DNA of 64,000 nucleotides from Vulgatibacter incomptus_A (GTDB lineage: Bacteria; Myxococcota; Myxococcia; Myxococcales; Vulgatibacteraceae). Both the position numbers and the translations under genes were made by a program. The notes under the pieces were generated by a model. It searched no databases. It saw only the letters and a program-made list of their open reading frames with translations, and was not told the DNA's origin. Location: positions 1 to 64,000 of the forward strand of contig JBEBXK010000006.1 of assembly GCA_040391605.1 (NCBI GenBank), given 5' to 3'. Position 1 is the first letter of the stretch, and each line of letters begins with the position of its first letter. Positions 36,101 to 45,584 of this stretch are shown here, in pieces.

Positions 36101-37207
36101 TTAGATCCGCACCGGCATCACGACGGCGGTGTAGGTCTTGTCCTCGAAGGGATGGATCACGCCGGGGGAGAGATCGTCGGTGAGCTCGAGGGCGACGTCG
36201 TCCGAGGTCAATACGCCGAGGACGTCGATGAGATAGCGGGCGTTGAAGCCGATCTGCAGGCTCTCGCCGGCGCCGTCGATGGGGAGCTCCTCGTTGGCCT
36301 CGCCGAGATCCGGGTTCTGGCAGGAGAGCCGGAGGACCCCCTCCCCCACCTCGAGCTTCACGGTGCGCGCCTGCTCGTTGGAGAGGAGCGAGACGCGCTT
36401 GAGGCTCTCGAGCAGACGCAGCCGCCCCACCTGCACCGTGCGGCCGCTCTCCTTCGGGATCACCTGGCCGTACTCGGGGAATTGCCCGTTCACCAGCTGC
36501 ATCAGCAGCGTCAGCCCCTGCCGCTTGAGGACCGCCGAGTTCTCGACGAAGCCCAGCTCGGTGCCGTCTGCCCCCGCCTCGGCCAGGATGCGCTTGAGCT
36601 CCTGCATCCCCTTGCGCGGGATGATCACGCCGCGGCCCAGCTGGAAGTCACCCTCCACCGGCCGCTCCACCATCGAGAGGCGGTGGCCGTCGGTCGAGAC
36701 CATCCGCGCGCCGCCACCGGGCATCGGCTCGAAGAAGACGCCGTTCAAGTTGAAGCGGGTCTCGTCCGAGGAGACCGCGAAGGCGGTGAGCTCGATCATC
36801 TCCAGGAGTTGCTTGGGGCGCACCGGGACGAAGGGGACCTTCGCCAACACCGGCAGGGTCGGGTAGTCCTCCGCGGGGCTCCCGACGATCCGGAAGTTCG
36901 ACGCACCGCAGCTCAGCTCCACGTAGTGGTTCTGGCCCTGCCTGATCGTCAGCGTCGGCTCGGGGAGCATCTTGACGATGTCGTAGAGATGGCGCGCCGA
37001 AACGGTGAGGCGCCCCTCGCTCCGGATCTCGGCGGGATGCTCGCTGATCATCCCGATCTCCAGGTCGAAGGCGGTCACCGTGAGTGTGCCGCCCTTGGCC
37101 TCGAGGAGGACGTTCGAGAGGATTGGGAGGGTCGCCTTCTTCTCGACGATTCCCTGTGCGCGGTAGAGCGCCCGGTTCAGCTCTTCTACCGCGATCTGCA
37201 GCTCCAT
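36101..37207 (-). CDS. dnaN: DNA polymerase III beta sliding clamp
   Basis: The protein has 368 residues, the usual length of the beta clamp, with three similar domains. It begins MELQIAVEELNRALYRAQGIVEKKATLPILSNVLL, typical of beta clamps, and ends with the conserved MPVRI-type peptide (VMPVRI). It encircles DNA and tethers the replicative polymerase. A 523-base region separates it from the dnaA stop upstream, so it may have its own promoter there. Confidence 0.96.
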   Translation of the reverse strand: MELQIAVEELNRALYRAQGIVEKKATLPILSNVLLEAKGGTLTVTAFDLEIGMISEHPAEIRSEGRLTVSARHLYDIVKMLPEPTLTIRQGQNHYVELSCGASNFRIVGSPAEDYPTLPVLAKVPFVPVRPKQLLEMIELTAFAVSSDETRFNLNGVFFEPMPGGGARMVSTDGHRLSMVERPVEGDFQLGRGVIIPRKGMQELKRILAEAGADGTELGFVENSAVLKRQGLTLLMQLVNGQFPEYGQVIPKESGRTVQVGRLRLLESLKRVSLLSNEQARTVKLEVGEGVLRLSCQNPDLGEANEELPIDGAGESLQIGFNARYLIDVLGVLTSDDVALELTDDLSPGVIHPFEDKTYTAVVMPVRI

Positions 37208-37729
37208 CGTTCACTCCAGGGCTTGGTCTCGATCATCTCTGAAAGAAGATCATTGTAGAGATCTGGATCGTAGCAGATCGTAGGCGACTGTGGAGATGTG
37301 AACATCGTCCGAGGCCGCCGGAATCGTTCCAAAAATTCGCTCGCCGGGAGTTGACCGGGCTGCGGATTCGCGGGGTCGCGATTGTGTAGCACCGGCCTTC
37401 GAGGGCTGTCAACGCGAGCGATCCGCAGGTTCTTCAACGTGATCCACAGAGGATCCCGAGGGCTTCACACAGTGCAATCAGGGGGGATCGAAGCGCGCGA
37501 TCCACGCCGATCGACGAAGGGTGGAGGCAGCTGGAGAAGAGCGTCATGCACCCTACGTGTGATCGATCGAGGAGGGTGGGCGCAGCCTGGCCCAGACTTC
37601 GTGCGAAGGGCTCGTCGCGTGTAGAGGGGGACGTCAGATCCAGGATCGGAGCTGACGCCTTTCGCGCTGCACATCGAACGCGCCGCGCGACCGGCGGCCC
37701 TGGAAGCTGAGGAGGGTTCGGCTCGGCGA
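37208..37729. other. Intergenic region dnaA to dnaN
   Basis: 522 bases without a gene. It includes one site one base away from a DnaA box (TGATCCACA, 37440-37448) and no perfect DnaA box. It should carry the dnaN promoter, and is a secondary candidate for origin sequences. Confidence 0.5.
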
Positions 37730-39154
37730 TCAGCCCGTGATCTGGCGCTCGAGCTCCTCGAGCTCTTGAGCGAAGGCCGCATCCTTGTGGCGCCGCGCTG
37801 CCACTCGATCGACGGCTGCCATCACGGTGGTGTGGTGCTTGCCGCCGAAGGCCGCGCCGATCATGGGGAAGGAGGCCGAGATCAGCTTGCGGCAGAAGTA
37901 CATGGCGATCGAGCGGGCGTTGGCGATGTCCCTGGGCCTCTTATCGCCTCTGAGGTCGTCGACGGAGAGCGCGTAGTAGCGGGCGATCACCTTCTGCACC
38001 TGCTCCACCGAGAGGGCCTGTCGCTGCGGCAGCATGTCGCGCAGCACCTCCTCTGCGTAGGCCGTGGAGAGCGCCCTGCCGGTGAGGGTAGCGTGGGCCA
38101 CGAGGCGGGTCAGCGCGCCTTCGAGATCGCGGACGCTGCGGGTGACCTTGGACGCGATGAATTGGGCGACGTCGTCGGGCAGGTAGCCGTTCTCCTGCTC
38201 TGCCTTGCGCTTGATGATCGCGATCCGGACCTCGAAGGGCGGCTCATAGACGTCGGCGGTGAGGCCCGAGGTGAAGCGGGTGCGCAGCCGCTGCTCGATG
38301 TTGGGAAGCTCGTTGGGGTTGATGTCCGAGGTGAGGATGATCGCCTTCCCCGAGTCGTGGAGATCGTTGAAGGTATGGAAGAACTCGTTCTGGGTCTCCT
38401 GCGCCTTCTTCAGCACCTGGATGTCGTCCATCATCAGGACGTCCACGTTCTCCCGGAACTTGCGGCGGAACTCCTCCATCTGTCCCTTCTTCACCAGGAC
38501 CACGAAGTCGTTCAGGAACTGCTCCGCCGAGGTGTAGACCACCCGCAGCTTGGGATCGCGGGCGCGGATCCGGTTGCCGATGGCGTGGAGCAGGTGGGTC
38601 TTGCCGAGGCCGGTCCCGCCGTAGATGAAGAGGGGGTTGTACTGCTTGCCCGGGTTCTCGGCGACCGCGGCTGCCGCTGCCGCGGCGAGCTGGTTGGACG
38701 GCCCCACCACGAAGCTCTCGAAGGTGAATCGATCCGAGAGACGGGCTCGAGCGTTCGACGGCGCCACCTGCCCGACTACCACATCGTGTGAAGGAGGCGT
38801 TGTCTCTCTAACTACGGGTCGGACCCCCGCCTCCCGGCTCTCGTCGATCACGAACTCGATGTTCAGGGGTACGTCCCCCGAGACCGAGTGGACCGCCTTT
38901 CGTACGAGATCTCCGAAGTGATCGACGATCCAATCCCGGACGAAGTAGTTGGGTACGCCGAGGGTGAGGGTCGTCTCGTCCAAGGAGACCTGGCCGAGCT
39001 GGGCGAGCCAGTTGTCGTAGACGTAGTCGGTAGTTGCATGGCGCAGCTTGGCCAGCGCTCGATCCCACACGGTTGCGACCTCGGCTTCCAAATTCCCGAT
39101 CCCCGCCTTCAACACTACGTGTCTTCGATCCGACGACTCATCGATCCGATCCAT
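37730..39154 (-). CDS. dnaA: Chromosomal replication initiator DnaA
   Basis: DnaA of 474 residues. Domain I (about 20-95) is followed by a short linker, then the AAA+ domain with Walker A GGTGLGKT at 179-186 and Walker B VLMMDDIQVL. The DNA-binding domain IV ends in the DnaA-box-recognising signature (GGKHHTTVMAAVDRV region). It binds DnaA boxes, opens oriC and loads the helicase. It is the upstream gene of dnaN-recF-gyrB, and is divergent to rpmH. Confidence 0.97.
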   Translation of the reverse strand: MDRIDESSDRRHVVLKAGIGNLEAEVATVWDRALAKLRHATTDYVYDNWLAQLGQVSLDETTLTLGVPNYFVRDWIVDHFGDLVRKAVHSVSGDVPLNIEFVIDESREAGVRPVVRETTPPSHDVVVGQVAPSNARARLSDRFTFESFVVGPSNQLAAAAAAAVAENPGKQYNPLFIYGGTGLGKTHLLHAIGNRIRARDPKLRVVYTSAEQFLNDFVVLVKKGQMEEFRRKFRENVDVLMMDDIQVLKKAQETQNEFFHTFNDLHDSGKAIILTSDINPNELPNIEQRLRTRFTSGLTADVYEPPFEVRIAIIKRKAEQENGYLPDDVAQFIASKVTRSVRDLEGALTRLVAHATLTGRALSTAYAEEVLRDMLPQRQALSVEQVQKVIARYYALSVDDLRGDKRPRDIANARSIAMYFCRKLISASFPMIGAAFGGKHHTTVMAAVDRVAARRHKDAAFAQELEELERQITG

Positions 39155-39618
39155 CGCGATCCTCTCCCCGCAAGGAGCAACTCACCTGCCCGTGCGTCCC
39201 CAGCCAGCGCTCCTCCACCCCCCCACGACCGATTCCAGCCAGGCGCGATCGTCGTACGTCGACCGATCGCTTGTACCTGGCTTGGGACGTTCGATCGATT
39301 GGGGGGGAGCGGAGCTGCCGTTCGCCTGGTCGAAACGTTGCCCAGCTTGCATAGCCAAATCCGGTCGGGCGCGTCAACGACCTTGCCGGAACCTACCGAA
39401 ACGACGAAGGATCGCTCGGGCGACGATCGTCGATCCATCGTCTCGCGATCGAGATCGCCTCCAGGCCCGGCGGACTCCCGCAGGCGAGCGCTCGCTCCAC
39501 TCGACCCGGGCGGGTGGATTCGTCTTGACAGAGGGGTGCTGGATGCGCTTGATCCCACGCTTTCGCCCCCTACCGGGAACGCAGCCGCGACGGGGGGAGG
39601 CCAAGACGAGGTTTCGAC
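39155..39618. other. Divergent region dnaA / rpmH
   Basis: 464 bases between the start codons of dnaA (minus) and rpmH (plus). It contains the rpmH promoter candidate; no perfect DnaA box was seen. The change of gene direction here marks the replication divergence. Confidence 0.5.
39525..39553 (+). promoter_or_regulatory. Candidate promoter of rpmH
   Basis: A perfect -35 TTGACA at 39525-39530, a 17-base spacer and CTTGAT at 39548-39553 (three of six matches), 66 bases upstream of the rpmH start. Confidence 0.45.
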
Positions 39619-39768
39619 GTGAAGCGTACCTATCAGCCCAAGAAGATCCGACGGAATCGCAAGCATGGCTTCCGCAAGCGCAACTCCACCCAGGCCGGCC
39701 GCGAGGTCCTCAGGCGGCGCCGCGCCAAGGGGCGCAAGCGCCTCACCACGTCCGCGCCGAAGAAGTAG
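39619..39768 (+). CDS. rpmH: 50S ribosomal protein L34
   Basis: A 49-residue, highly basic protein (VKRTYQPKKIRRNRKHGFRK and RRRRAKGRKRLT) with the L34 pattern. The start is GTG at 39619. It is too short to be listed by size alone, but the motif is unmistakable. It heads the rpmH-rnpA-yidD-yidC-jag run. Confidence 0.95.
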   Translation: MKRTYQPKKIRRNRKHGFRKRNSTQAGREVLRRRRAKGRKRLTTSAPKK

Positions 39769-39787
39769 CCGGCCGCTCCAAGCGATC

Positions 39788-40189
39788 ATGTCGGGACCGA
39801 CCTGTGGCGCGAGCGGGGAGGCCTTCCCGAAGACCATGAGGCTGCTCGCGCGCCACGAGTTCCTTCGTGCGAAGTCGCGGGCTCGCAAGGTCCACACCGA
39901 TCATCTGATCGCTCTCGCGCTCCCCTCGAGAACCGGGGTGACGCGGGTCGGGCTCACCGTCTCCACCAAGGTGGGAAACTCGGTCGAGCGCAACCAGGTG
40001 AAGCGCTGGCTCCGGGAGATCTTCCGAAAGAATCGGGCGGCCCTCCCGCCCGCCATCGATCTGGTCCTGATCGGTAAGAGGGGCGCACCGACCGCTGGAC
40101 ATCGCAGGCTGGAGGCAGAGTTTCTCGAGGTCGCGCGTCGGCTCGCCCAGCCGGCGGGCGGCGCTCCCTCGCGGAGGGCGGAACGATGA
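39788..40189 (+). CDS. rnpA: Ribonuclease P protein component
   Basis: The protein subunit of RNase P, which matures the 5' end of tRNAs. I place the start at the ATG at 39788 (133 residues), 19 bases after rpmH; a second ATG at 39836 gives MRLLARHEF. The family motif is present (RVGLTVSTKVGNSVERNQVKRWLREIFRKN). The stop overlaps the yidD ATG (ATGA). It forms the standard block with rpmH, yidD and yidC. Confidence 0.93.
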   Translation: MSGPTCGASGEAFPKTMRLLARHEFLRAKSRARKVHTDHLIALALPSRTGVTRVGLTVSTKVGNSVERNQVKRWLREIFRKNRAALPPAIDLVLIGKRGAPTAGHRRLEAEFLEVARRLAQPAGGAPSRRAER

Positions 40190-40446
40190 TCGTGCGATTG
40201 ATCGCCTCCGCGCTCGCCCTCCCGATCCGCGCCTATCGCGCCTGGCTCTCGCCCTTTCTCCCTGCTTCTTGCCGCTTTCATCCGAGCTGCTCGATCTACG
40301 CGATCGAGTCGCTCGAGGTCCATGGGCCGCTCCGCGGGCTATGGCTCGTCGTGCGGCGGCTCGGGAGATGCCATCCCTTTCACGAAGGCGGGATCGATCC
40401 GGTTCCCCCTCCCCGTCGGCAGGAGGTCGGCGCCCGGGTCGGCTGA
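40186..40446 (+). CDS. yidD: Membrane protein insertion efficiency factor YidD
   Basis: An 86-residue protein with the YidD pattern: an amphipathic N-terminus followed by YRAWLSPFLPASCRFHPSCSIYAIESLEVHG, with three Cys and a conserved RCHPFHEGGIDPVP ending. YidD helps YidC-dependent membrane insertion. The ATG overlaps the rnpA stop. It is in its normal place between rnpA and yidC. Confidence 0.95.
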   Translation: MIVRLIASALALPIRAYRAWLSPFLPASCRFHPSCSIYAIESLEVHGPLRGLWLVVRRLGRCHPFHEGGIDPVPPPRRQEVGARVG

Positions 40447-40499
40447 GGTCGATCCGCGCTCCCTCCTCCTGGGCGACATTGCAGCGAGGTTCTCAAGAA

Positions 40500-42311
40500 G
40501 TGGACAGCAACCAGCGGCTGATCCTCACGGTGACGCTCTCCATAGCGATCTTGTTCGGATTCCAATGGATCGCGCCGAAGCTCGGCTGGATCCCCGAGCC
40601 TGGCGCTCGCAACGCCGAGACGATTCCGGTCACGGAGGGTGCGGTCGCCGCCGAGTCGATGGCGGGCCAGGGGGGTGGCAGCCGGCAGGCCGACGCCATC
40701 CCACCGATCGAGCCCGTCGCCGATGTCGATGCGGACGCGGCGCCAGCCGAAGGCGCCGCCACCCATCCCGCCCAGGCCAGGAAGATCCCGGAGCGGCAGG
40801 TCAGCCTCCGCACCGAGAACCTCTCCCTGCGCTTCTCCAACCATGGGGCCGGGCTGATCGGCGCCGAGCTCCTGGGACGCAAGGGCCAGCGGCAGGGAGG
40901 GACCGACTCGCCGCAGGTGGACTTCGCCTCCGAGCTGCAGCCGACGGATCCGCTCTTCTACGAGCTGGATCTCGGGGAGGGTCTTCCGGCGCTCGGCCTG
41001 CGGGCCCCCTGTGATCTCGTGGGGAGCGACGAGCGCTCGGTGAGCTTCCGCTGCCAGGCCGGCACGGTGGCGGTGGACAAGAAGTTCACCGTGGTCGGCG
41101 ATCGGCTCCTGAACCTCGACGTCGCCCTTCACAACCGCGGCGCTGCGCCGGTCGGAGGGACGGCCAACCTCCTCATGCCTGCCCGCATCGATCCCAGCAG
41201 GCAGCAGTCCGGACGGGGCTGCGCCGGATTCGGTGGGCCGCCCCCGCAGCCCACCCAGAACATCTGCCGTTCCGGCGAGGACACCATCACCCGTCATATG
41301 TATAAGGCGGATGAACCTAGCGTAACCCCTGCCGGGCAGGCCTCCTTCGCCGGCATCGAGGAGCGCTACTTCCTCGCCGTCGCCGTTCCGGACAAGGCCT
41401 CCACCTGCGCCCTGGTCGGTGACAGCCCGGACGTGCTGATCACCCATTTGAACACGCCCACCGGCACGATCGCGCCGGGCGGCTCCACCTCCTTCTCCTA
41501 CCAGCTCGTCGTGGGGCAGAAGGATATGGGCTTCCTCCAGGACGTGAGCGCCACCATCGCGAGCTCCGCGAAGATCGCCAACCCCCACCTCGACGAGACG
41601 GTCGACCTCGGCTTTTGGGCGGTGATCGCACGGATCCTGCTCTGGATGCTCCGCGCCTTCCACCACATCATCCACAACTGGGGCATCGCGATCATCCTGC
41701 TGACCATCGCGGTGAAGCTCCTCACCCTCCCCCTGGCCTGGAAGTCGATGAAGTCCATGGAGGAGATGCGCAAGCTCGCCCCCGAGATCGCCGCGCTGAA
41801 GAAGAAGTACGGAGACGATCGCGAGAAGCTCAACGTCGAGACGATGAAGCTCTACCAGCAGCATAAGGTGAATCCGCTGGGTGGCTGCCTCCCGATGTTG
41901 ATCCAGATGCCGATCTGGCTCGCGCTCTACACCACCCTGCAGACGTCGGTGGAGCTCTACAACGAGCCCTTCATCGCCGGCTGGATCAACGACCTGACGT
42001 CGAAGGATCCGGTCTACGCCCTGCCGCTGGCGATGGGTGTGACGATGTATATCACCCAACGTCTGCAGCCGATGCAGGTCGACGCGACCCAGCAGAAGAT
42101 GATGCTCTACTTCATGCCCATCTTCTTCACCTTCATCATGTTCCAGCTCCCCGCCGGCCTCACCCTCTACATCTTCACCAACAACATCCTCTCCATCGGC
42201 CAGCAGCTCGTCCTCCGCAAGAGCATGGGTCTCCCCGCCATCGGCGCACCGCCGGCGTCGTCCGCCACCATCGAGGTCGCCCCTGCCCGCAAGCCGAAGA
42301 AGAAGAAGTAG
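40500..42311 (+). CDS. yidC: Membrane protein insertase YidC
   Basis: The start is placed at the GTG at 40500 (603 residues) because the protein then begins with the usual VDSNQRLILTVTLSIAILFGFQW helix. A large periplasmic domain (about residues 60-355) follows, as in Gram-negative YidC. The Oxa1-type core has the expected helices, including the segment HIIHNWGIAIILLTIAVKLLTLPL and the MPIWLALYTTLQTSVEL region. YidC inserts membrane proteins with or without Sec. It is 53 bases after yidD. Confidence 0.95.
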   Translation: MDSNQRLILTVTLSIAILFGFQWIAPKLGWIPEPGARNAETIPVTEGAVAAESMAGQGGGSRQADAIPPIEPVADVDADAAPAEGAATHPAQARKIPERQVSLRTENLSLRFSNHGAGLIGAELLGRKGQRQGGTDSPQVDFASELQPTDPLFYELDLGEGLPALGLRAPCDLVGSDERSVSFRCQAGTVAVDKKFTVVGDRLLNLDVALHNRGAAPVGGTANLLMPARIDPSRQQSGRGCAGFGGPPPQPTQNICRSGEDTITRHMYKADEPSVTPAGQASFAGIEERYFLAVAVPDKASTCALVGDSPDVLITHLNTPTGTIAPGGSTSFSYQLVVGQKDMGFLQDVSATIASSAKIANPHLDETVDLGFWAVIARILLWMLRAFHHIIHNWGIAIILLTIAVKLLTLPLAWKSMKSMEEMRKLAPEIAALKKKYGDDREKLNVETMKLYQQHKVNPLGGCLPMLIQMPIWLALYTTLQTSVELYNEPFIAGWINDLTSKDPVYALPLAMGVTMYITQRLQPMQVDATQQKMMLYFMPIFFTFIMFQLPAGLTLYIFTNNILSIGQQLVLRKSMGLPAIGAPPASSATIEVAPARKPKKKK

Positions 42312-42324
42312 GAGCCCCACAGCG

Positions 42325-43047
42325 ATGAGCACGAACCGACGACGTGACGAAGAGGACGCCACGAGATCCCAGGCCGCCGACCCCTCCGCGACCGAGGAGG
42401 CCCGCCCCGACGCATCGCGGATCGACGTGCCGGGAACCAATGCCGCCAGCGGCGACGCTGCCGGAGAGGGAGCCGACGCCAGCGGAGCTGGCGCCGAAGG
42501 AGCCGATGCTGGCGGAGCCGGGCCGGCGCAACGGCGCCGCGGACGAGGCGGCGTGGGGCAGGCCGGGATGGGTGGGGCCGCCATGCCAACGGAGAAGCTC
42601 CTCCGGACCCGCGAGGTGATCGACGGCATCTTCTCGAGGCTCGGCATCGAGGTGGAGACCGAGGTTCACGACACCGCCGAGACGGTCGACTGCAAGGTGC
42701 GGATCAAGGCGGGCGCCGAGGTCCTCCAATCCGGGCAGCGGCGGCAGCAGCTGATCGACGCCGTGCAGCACCTCGTGGATCGAATCGTCAACCGCGACGC
42801 CGAGGGCCGCAAGCGGATCACCCTCGACGTGGGCGAGCGCGGCGCCGCGGCGGCATCGAGCGGGATGGACGAGACCGCCGCTTCGCTGGCGAAGGCCGTC
42901 CAGCGGATGGGCCGGAGTCTGACCATCGTCCCCATGCATCCGATGGATCGAAAGGCGATCCACCTCGCCCTGGCTGAGGTCGAAGGCATCCAAACCCGCA
43001 GCGAAGGCGACGGCAACCTCCGCCGCATCGTCATCGAGGCGAAGTAG
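42325..43047 (+). CDS. jag: Jag-like RNA-binding protein (KH and R3H domains)
   Basis: 240 residues: an Ala/Glu/Gly-rich 85-residue N-terminal region, then a KH-like domain and an R3H domain. The R3H region shows the expected arrangement, with Arg and Pro in RSLTIVPMHPMDRKAIHLAL and the T-RSEGDGN ending. Jag (KhpB) is the usual neighbour of yidC. It is thought to bind small RNAs and affect cell envelope growth. The low-complexity N-terminus contains GGA- and GADA-like repeats. The gene is 13 bases after yidC. Confidence 0.9.
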   Translation: MSTNRRRDEEDATRSQAADPSATEEARPDASRIDVPGTNAASGDAAGEGADASGAGAEGADAGGAGPAQRRRGRGGVGQAGMGGAAMPTEKLLRTREVIDGIFSRLGIEVETEVHDTAETVDCKVRIKAGAEVLQSGQRRQQLIDAVQHLVDRIVNRDAEGRKRITLDVGERGAAAASSGMDETAASLAKAVQRMGRSLTIVPMHPMDRKAIHLALAEVEGIQTRSEGDGNLRRIVIEAK

Positions 43048-43474
43048 GAGACGAAGGAACCCGCCCGTTCGCGGGCGCCCCAACAACGTGCTCGACCTCG
43101 AGGGGTCGCAGTGCCGGGGGTGCTGGCCTCTTGAAGCCTCGCTGGCTGAGGCGAATCGGCGATCGACTACCATCGGCTACGAGCCCATGACGCTCGAACC
43201 CACGATCGCCTGATCCCGGGCCGCTGGCCCGAGGGATCGGAAGGCTGGGCGATGGAAGTGAGCGGGCGCCTCTTCGCTCGCGAGATCCGCTGTCGGCCGC
43301 TTCGCTCATCGGGTCCTGAGGGGCCTCCACTCCAGGAAAACGGGCTTGGCGGGCCCCGAGCTCACCTAGATGGATCCTGAATTTCCTTCGGGCGAGGCGT
43401 GGTGGCGGGTAGGCTGGCTCGGAGAATAGGAGCGCCACCTGACGGTGTTTCCCTGGCTCTGGAGGCTTTCGACG
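43048..43474. other. Gene-free stretch after jag
   Basis: About 430 bases with no supported gene. In many proteobacteria mnmE and mnmG lie between jag and rsmG; neither is present in this gap. A GC-rich short hairpin lies just after the jag stop (CCCGC / GCGGG near 43060-43075). Confidence 0.5.
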
Positions 43475-43681
43475 ATGGCGAACAGGAAGAAGGACCCCCT
43501 CTTTGGCGCGGCTGTGCTCAAGCTCTCGTTTCAGCTCCGGGGAGACGATGGAGGTCCTGGCTTTCAGTTCGTTTACGACGGCGTGCTCCGGGATCTGGGC
43601 CTCACCGACGAGGAAGTTTCGCGCTATCTCGAGGAGAACCGGCAGGAGATAGAGGCGGCGGCTCGGGGGAAGGTGGGCTGA
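43475..43681 (+). CDS. Small conserved-looking protein of unknown function
   Basis: 68 residues from the ATG at 43475, with GGAGG 9 bases upstream. The start reads MANRKKDPLFGAAVLKLSFQ. A helical C-terminus is predicted, with the pattern LGLTDEEVSRYLEENRQEIEAAARGK. The ribosome site, amphipathic helices and position in an otherwise gene-free region suggest a real gene. I do not recognise the family. Confidence 0.6.
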   Translation: MANRKKDPLFGAAVLKLSFQLRGDDGGPGFQFVYDGVLRDLGLTDEEVSRYLEENRQEIEAAARGKVG

Positions 43682-44144
43682 AGGGCGTCACGACCCCGAG
43701 GCCGCCATCGCAGCCTTCACGAGTCTGAGGGGTCGGGTCCAGTGATGGCTCGAGCTGAGCCAGGCGGTTCGTGCGCGGGCTGCCACCTGATCGCCCCGCT
43801 GTCGCCCAGATTGATGGGCTGTACGGCCCCATAGCGACGATGGTCGCCACGAAGCGCCCTCTCCCATCCTACGCGAGAGGCTCCGAGGGATGCGCGGAGC
43901 AGGTCCATCGGCGGACGCAGGTGGGTCGAGACGCACGCCTTTACTCGATGTAACCTCGGATGACGCAAAAGTGGAGCCGGCCGGCGGCTGATCAGAGACT
44001 GCTCCCTCTCGTCGCCGGGGCAGCGCCGTCGCGGCAACTCAGGCGCCTGAGATCGACCGGGATGACCCTCCAGAGGCGGATCTTTAACCGGTCAGTGCGT
44101 CAAGAAGATTCAACCGGCTGCCCTCGGCGCGCCCCGATCTGGAC

Positions 44145-44153
44145 TGTGGATAA
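44145..44153 (-). promoter_or_regulatory. DnaA box (perfect TTATCCACA on the minus strand)
   Basis: TGTGGATAA on the plus strand. It is the only perfect match to the consensus I found in the 39-45 kb region. Confidence 0.6.
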
Positions 44154-44316
44154 GTCCGACCGCGGCGATCATCGCCCCTGATGGCCCTGATTGCTCGCCT
44201 ACGGCGCAAGGAGGCAGGCCGCACCGCTGCCCCTAATAGAGGTTCGTTCGTCGCTTGGAGGGCCTCTGGCGAGGCCGATGAAATTCACATATCGTAGCGT
44301 ATGGTCGAATGGTTCA

Positions 44317-44338
44317 GCTTGACTTCGAGATGTCAAGC
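44317..44338. repeat. Inverted repeat in the candidate origin region
   Basis: GCTTGAC-N8-GTCAAGC, a perfect 7-bp dyad near AT-rich sequence. It could be a binding site within the origin region or a chance structure. Confidence 0.35.
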
Positions 44339-44600
44339 GTGGCGATCGCGCTCCAACTCCCTCGAGATTTTCTGGAGTCCGCTGGCCAGAGGAGTCAAGG
44401 TGAATCTTCCCCGGGGAAGCTTGAGGCTGGTTTGGCGGATTTGGAAGGAAATGTCTTGAGCCTGACGGCCGATTGTGCTGGGAAGTCCGCCTGGCTCGGC
44501 TCCCGGAAGTGGGGAGGCGTTCGTGGTCCCGGGGTCCCATTGTCGATGACTTCGGATCGGTGGGTGGAGGGCGATCCGGCGACTGGGGACTGCCCGTGCC

Positions 44601-44609
44601 TGTGGATTA
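44601..44609 (-). promoter_or_regulatory. DnaA-box-like site (one mismatch)
   Basis: TGTGGATTA; one base different from the DnaA box. It lies 64 bases before the rsmG start. Confidence 0.4.
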
Positions 44610-44672
44610 ACTGTGTGCCCTCCTGGATTTCTTAGAATCCTCCGTTAAATCAAGAGCTTGAGGAGTTTCGTC

Positions 44673-45368
44673 GTGATTGGGTCTGTGGAGAGTGCGCTTC
44701 GATCGATCGCCCGGGTGGCAGAGGTGCAGTTTGGCGTGGCGCTCTCGGACGAACGATTGGGGTTGATGGGGCGCTTCATTCAGGAGCTCCTCAAGTGGAA
44801 CGCCAGGATCAACCTGACCTCGATCACCGAGGTGCAGGCGGTCGCGGAGCTCCACATCCTCGATTCGCTCTCCGTCGCGTCGCAGCTCAGGGACGGAGCG
44901 ACGCTCCTGGACATCGGCACCGGCGGCGGTTTTCCAGGCCTCCCACTTGCCATCGCGCGTCCGGACCTCGAGGTGAGGCTGGTCGATCGGACCGAGAAGA
45001 AGATCCTCTTCCTGAAGAACGTCATCGCGCGGCTCGGCCTTGGCAATGTGAGGGCGATGCAGGTACGGGTGGAAGGCGCGCCCGAGGGGGAGGGAGTGGA
45101 CCAGTCGGATGTCGTGGTCTCACGAGCCTTCACGGCCGTAGAGCCCTGGTTCGAGCTCGCCCGACCTTACGCGCTCGCCTCCGGCCGAATCGTCGCGATG
45201 CTTGGGGCCCAGCAGCCTACCCTTGCCGAACTCGAAGGGTGCATACGTGGTGGGAAGGAGCGGATTGAGCTGCGGCCTTACGAGCTCCCGTCCGGAGCAG
45301 CCCGCGCCCTCGCGGTCCTCGACCTCGGAGGACCGACCTTCGTCAGTCAGCGGGAGGCCGACCTCTGA
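44673..45368 (+). CDS. rsmG: 16S rRNA (guanine527-N7)-methyltransferase RsmG
   Basis: The start is placed at GTG 44673 (231 residues), with GAGGAG seven bases upstream; an in-frame TTG at 44658 is less likely. The SAM-binding motif is LLDIGTGGGFPGLPLAIARP, and the family motif NLTSITEVQAVAELHILDSL is intact. It methylates G527 of 16S rRNA. In many bacteria it follows mnmG and precedes parA; here mnmE and mnmG are missing and parA is 3 kb away. Confidence 0.95.
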   Translation: MIGSVESALRSIARVAEVQFGVALSDERLGLMGRFIQELLKWNARINLTSITEVQAVAELHILDSLSVASQLRDGATLLDIGTGGGFPGLPLAIARPDLEVRLVDRTEKKILFLKNVIARLGLGNVRAMQVRVEGAPEGEGVDQSDVVVSRAFTAVEPWFELARPYALASGRIVAMLGAQQPTLAELEGCIRGGKERIELRPYELPSGAARALAVLDLGGPTFVSQREADL

Positions 45369-45584
45369 TTGGGCGTCGATCCTCAGGCCGGGAGGAGGGA
45401 CTGAGCTCGAACACGGTGGCTGGCCGCAGCGCCTTGTCCCTGAATGGGCTGCATCCGTGCGGTTGCATCTATGCGCTCTCCGGCGGGTGGTGGTGGCGCT
45501 CGTGAGTTGGCTGGTGAATCCCTCTCCCGTGGAGGAGCCAGCCGCTGGTTGGTTGCCTCACCGCCGTCGTTCCAGAATGGCGGG

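Larger units (their letters stand above)
43682..44672. other. Candidate replication origin region
   Basis: This 991-base gene-free region precedes rsmG. It contains one perfect DnaA box (44145-44153), a one-mismatch box (44601-44609), a 7-bp inverted repeat (44317-44338), and short AT-rich stretches near 44281-44302 and 44625-44656. It lies on the plus-strand side of the dnaA/rpmH divergence. The number of clear boxes is low for an oriC, so the call is tentative. Confidence 0.4.

Noticed and set aside
37208..37729. oriC between dnaA and dnaN
   Set aside because: Only one site one base away from a DnaA box was found; the 43.7-44.7 kb region is the better candidate, so this was only recorded as secondary.
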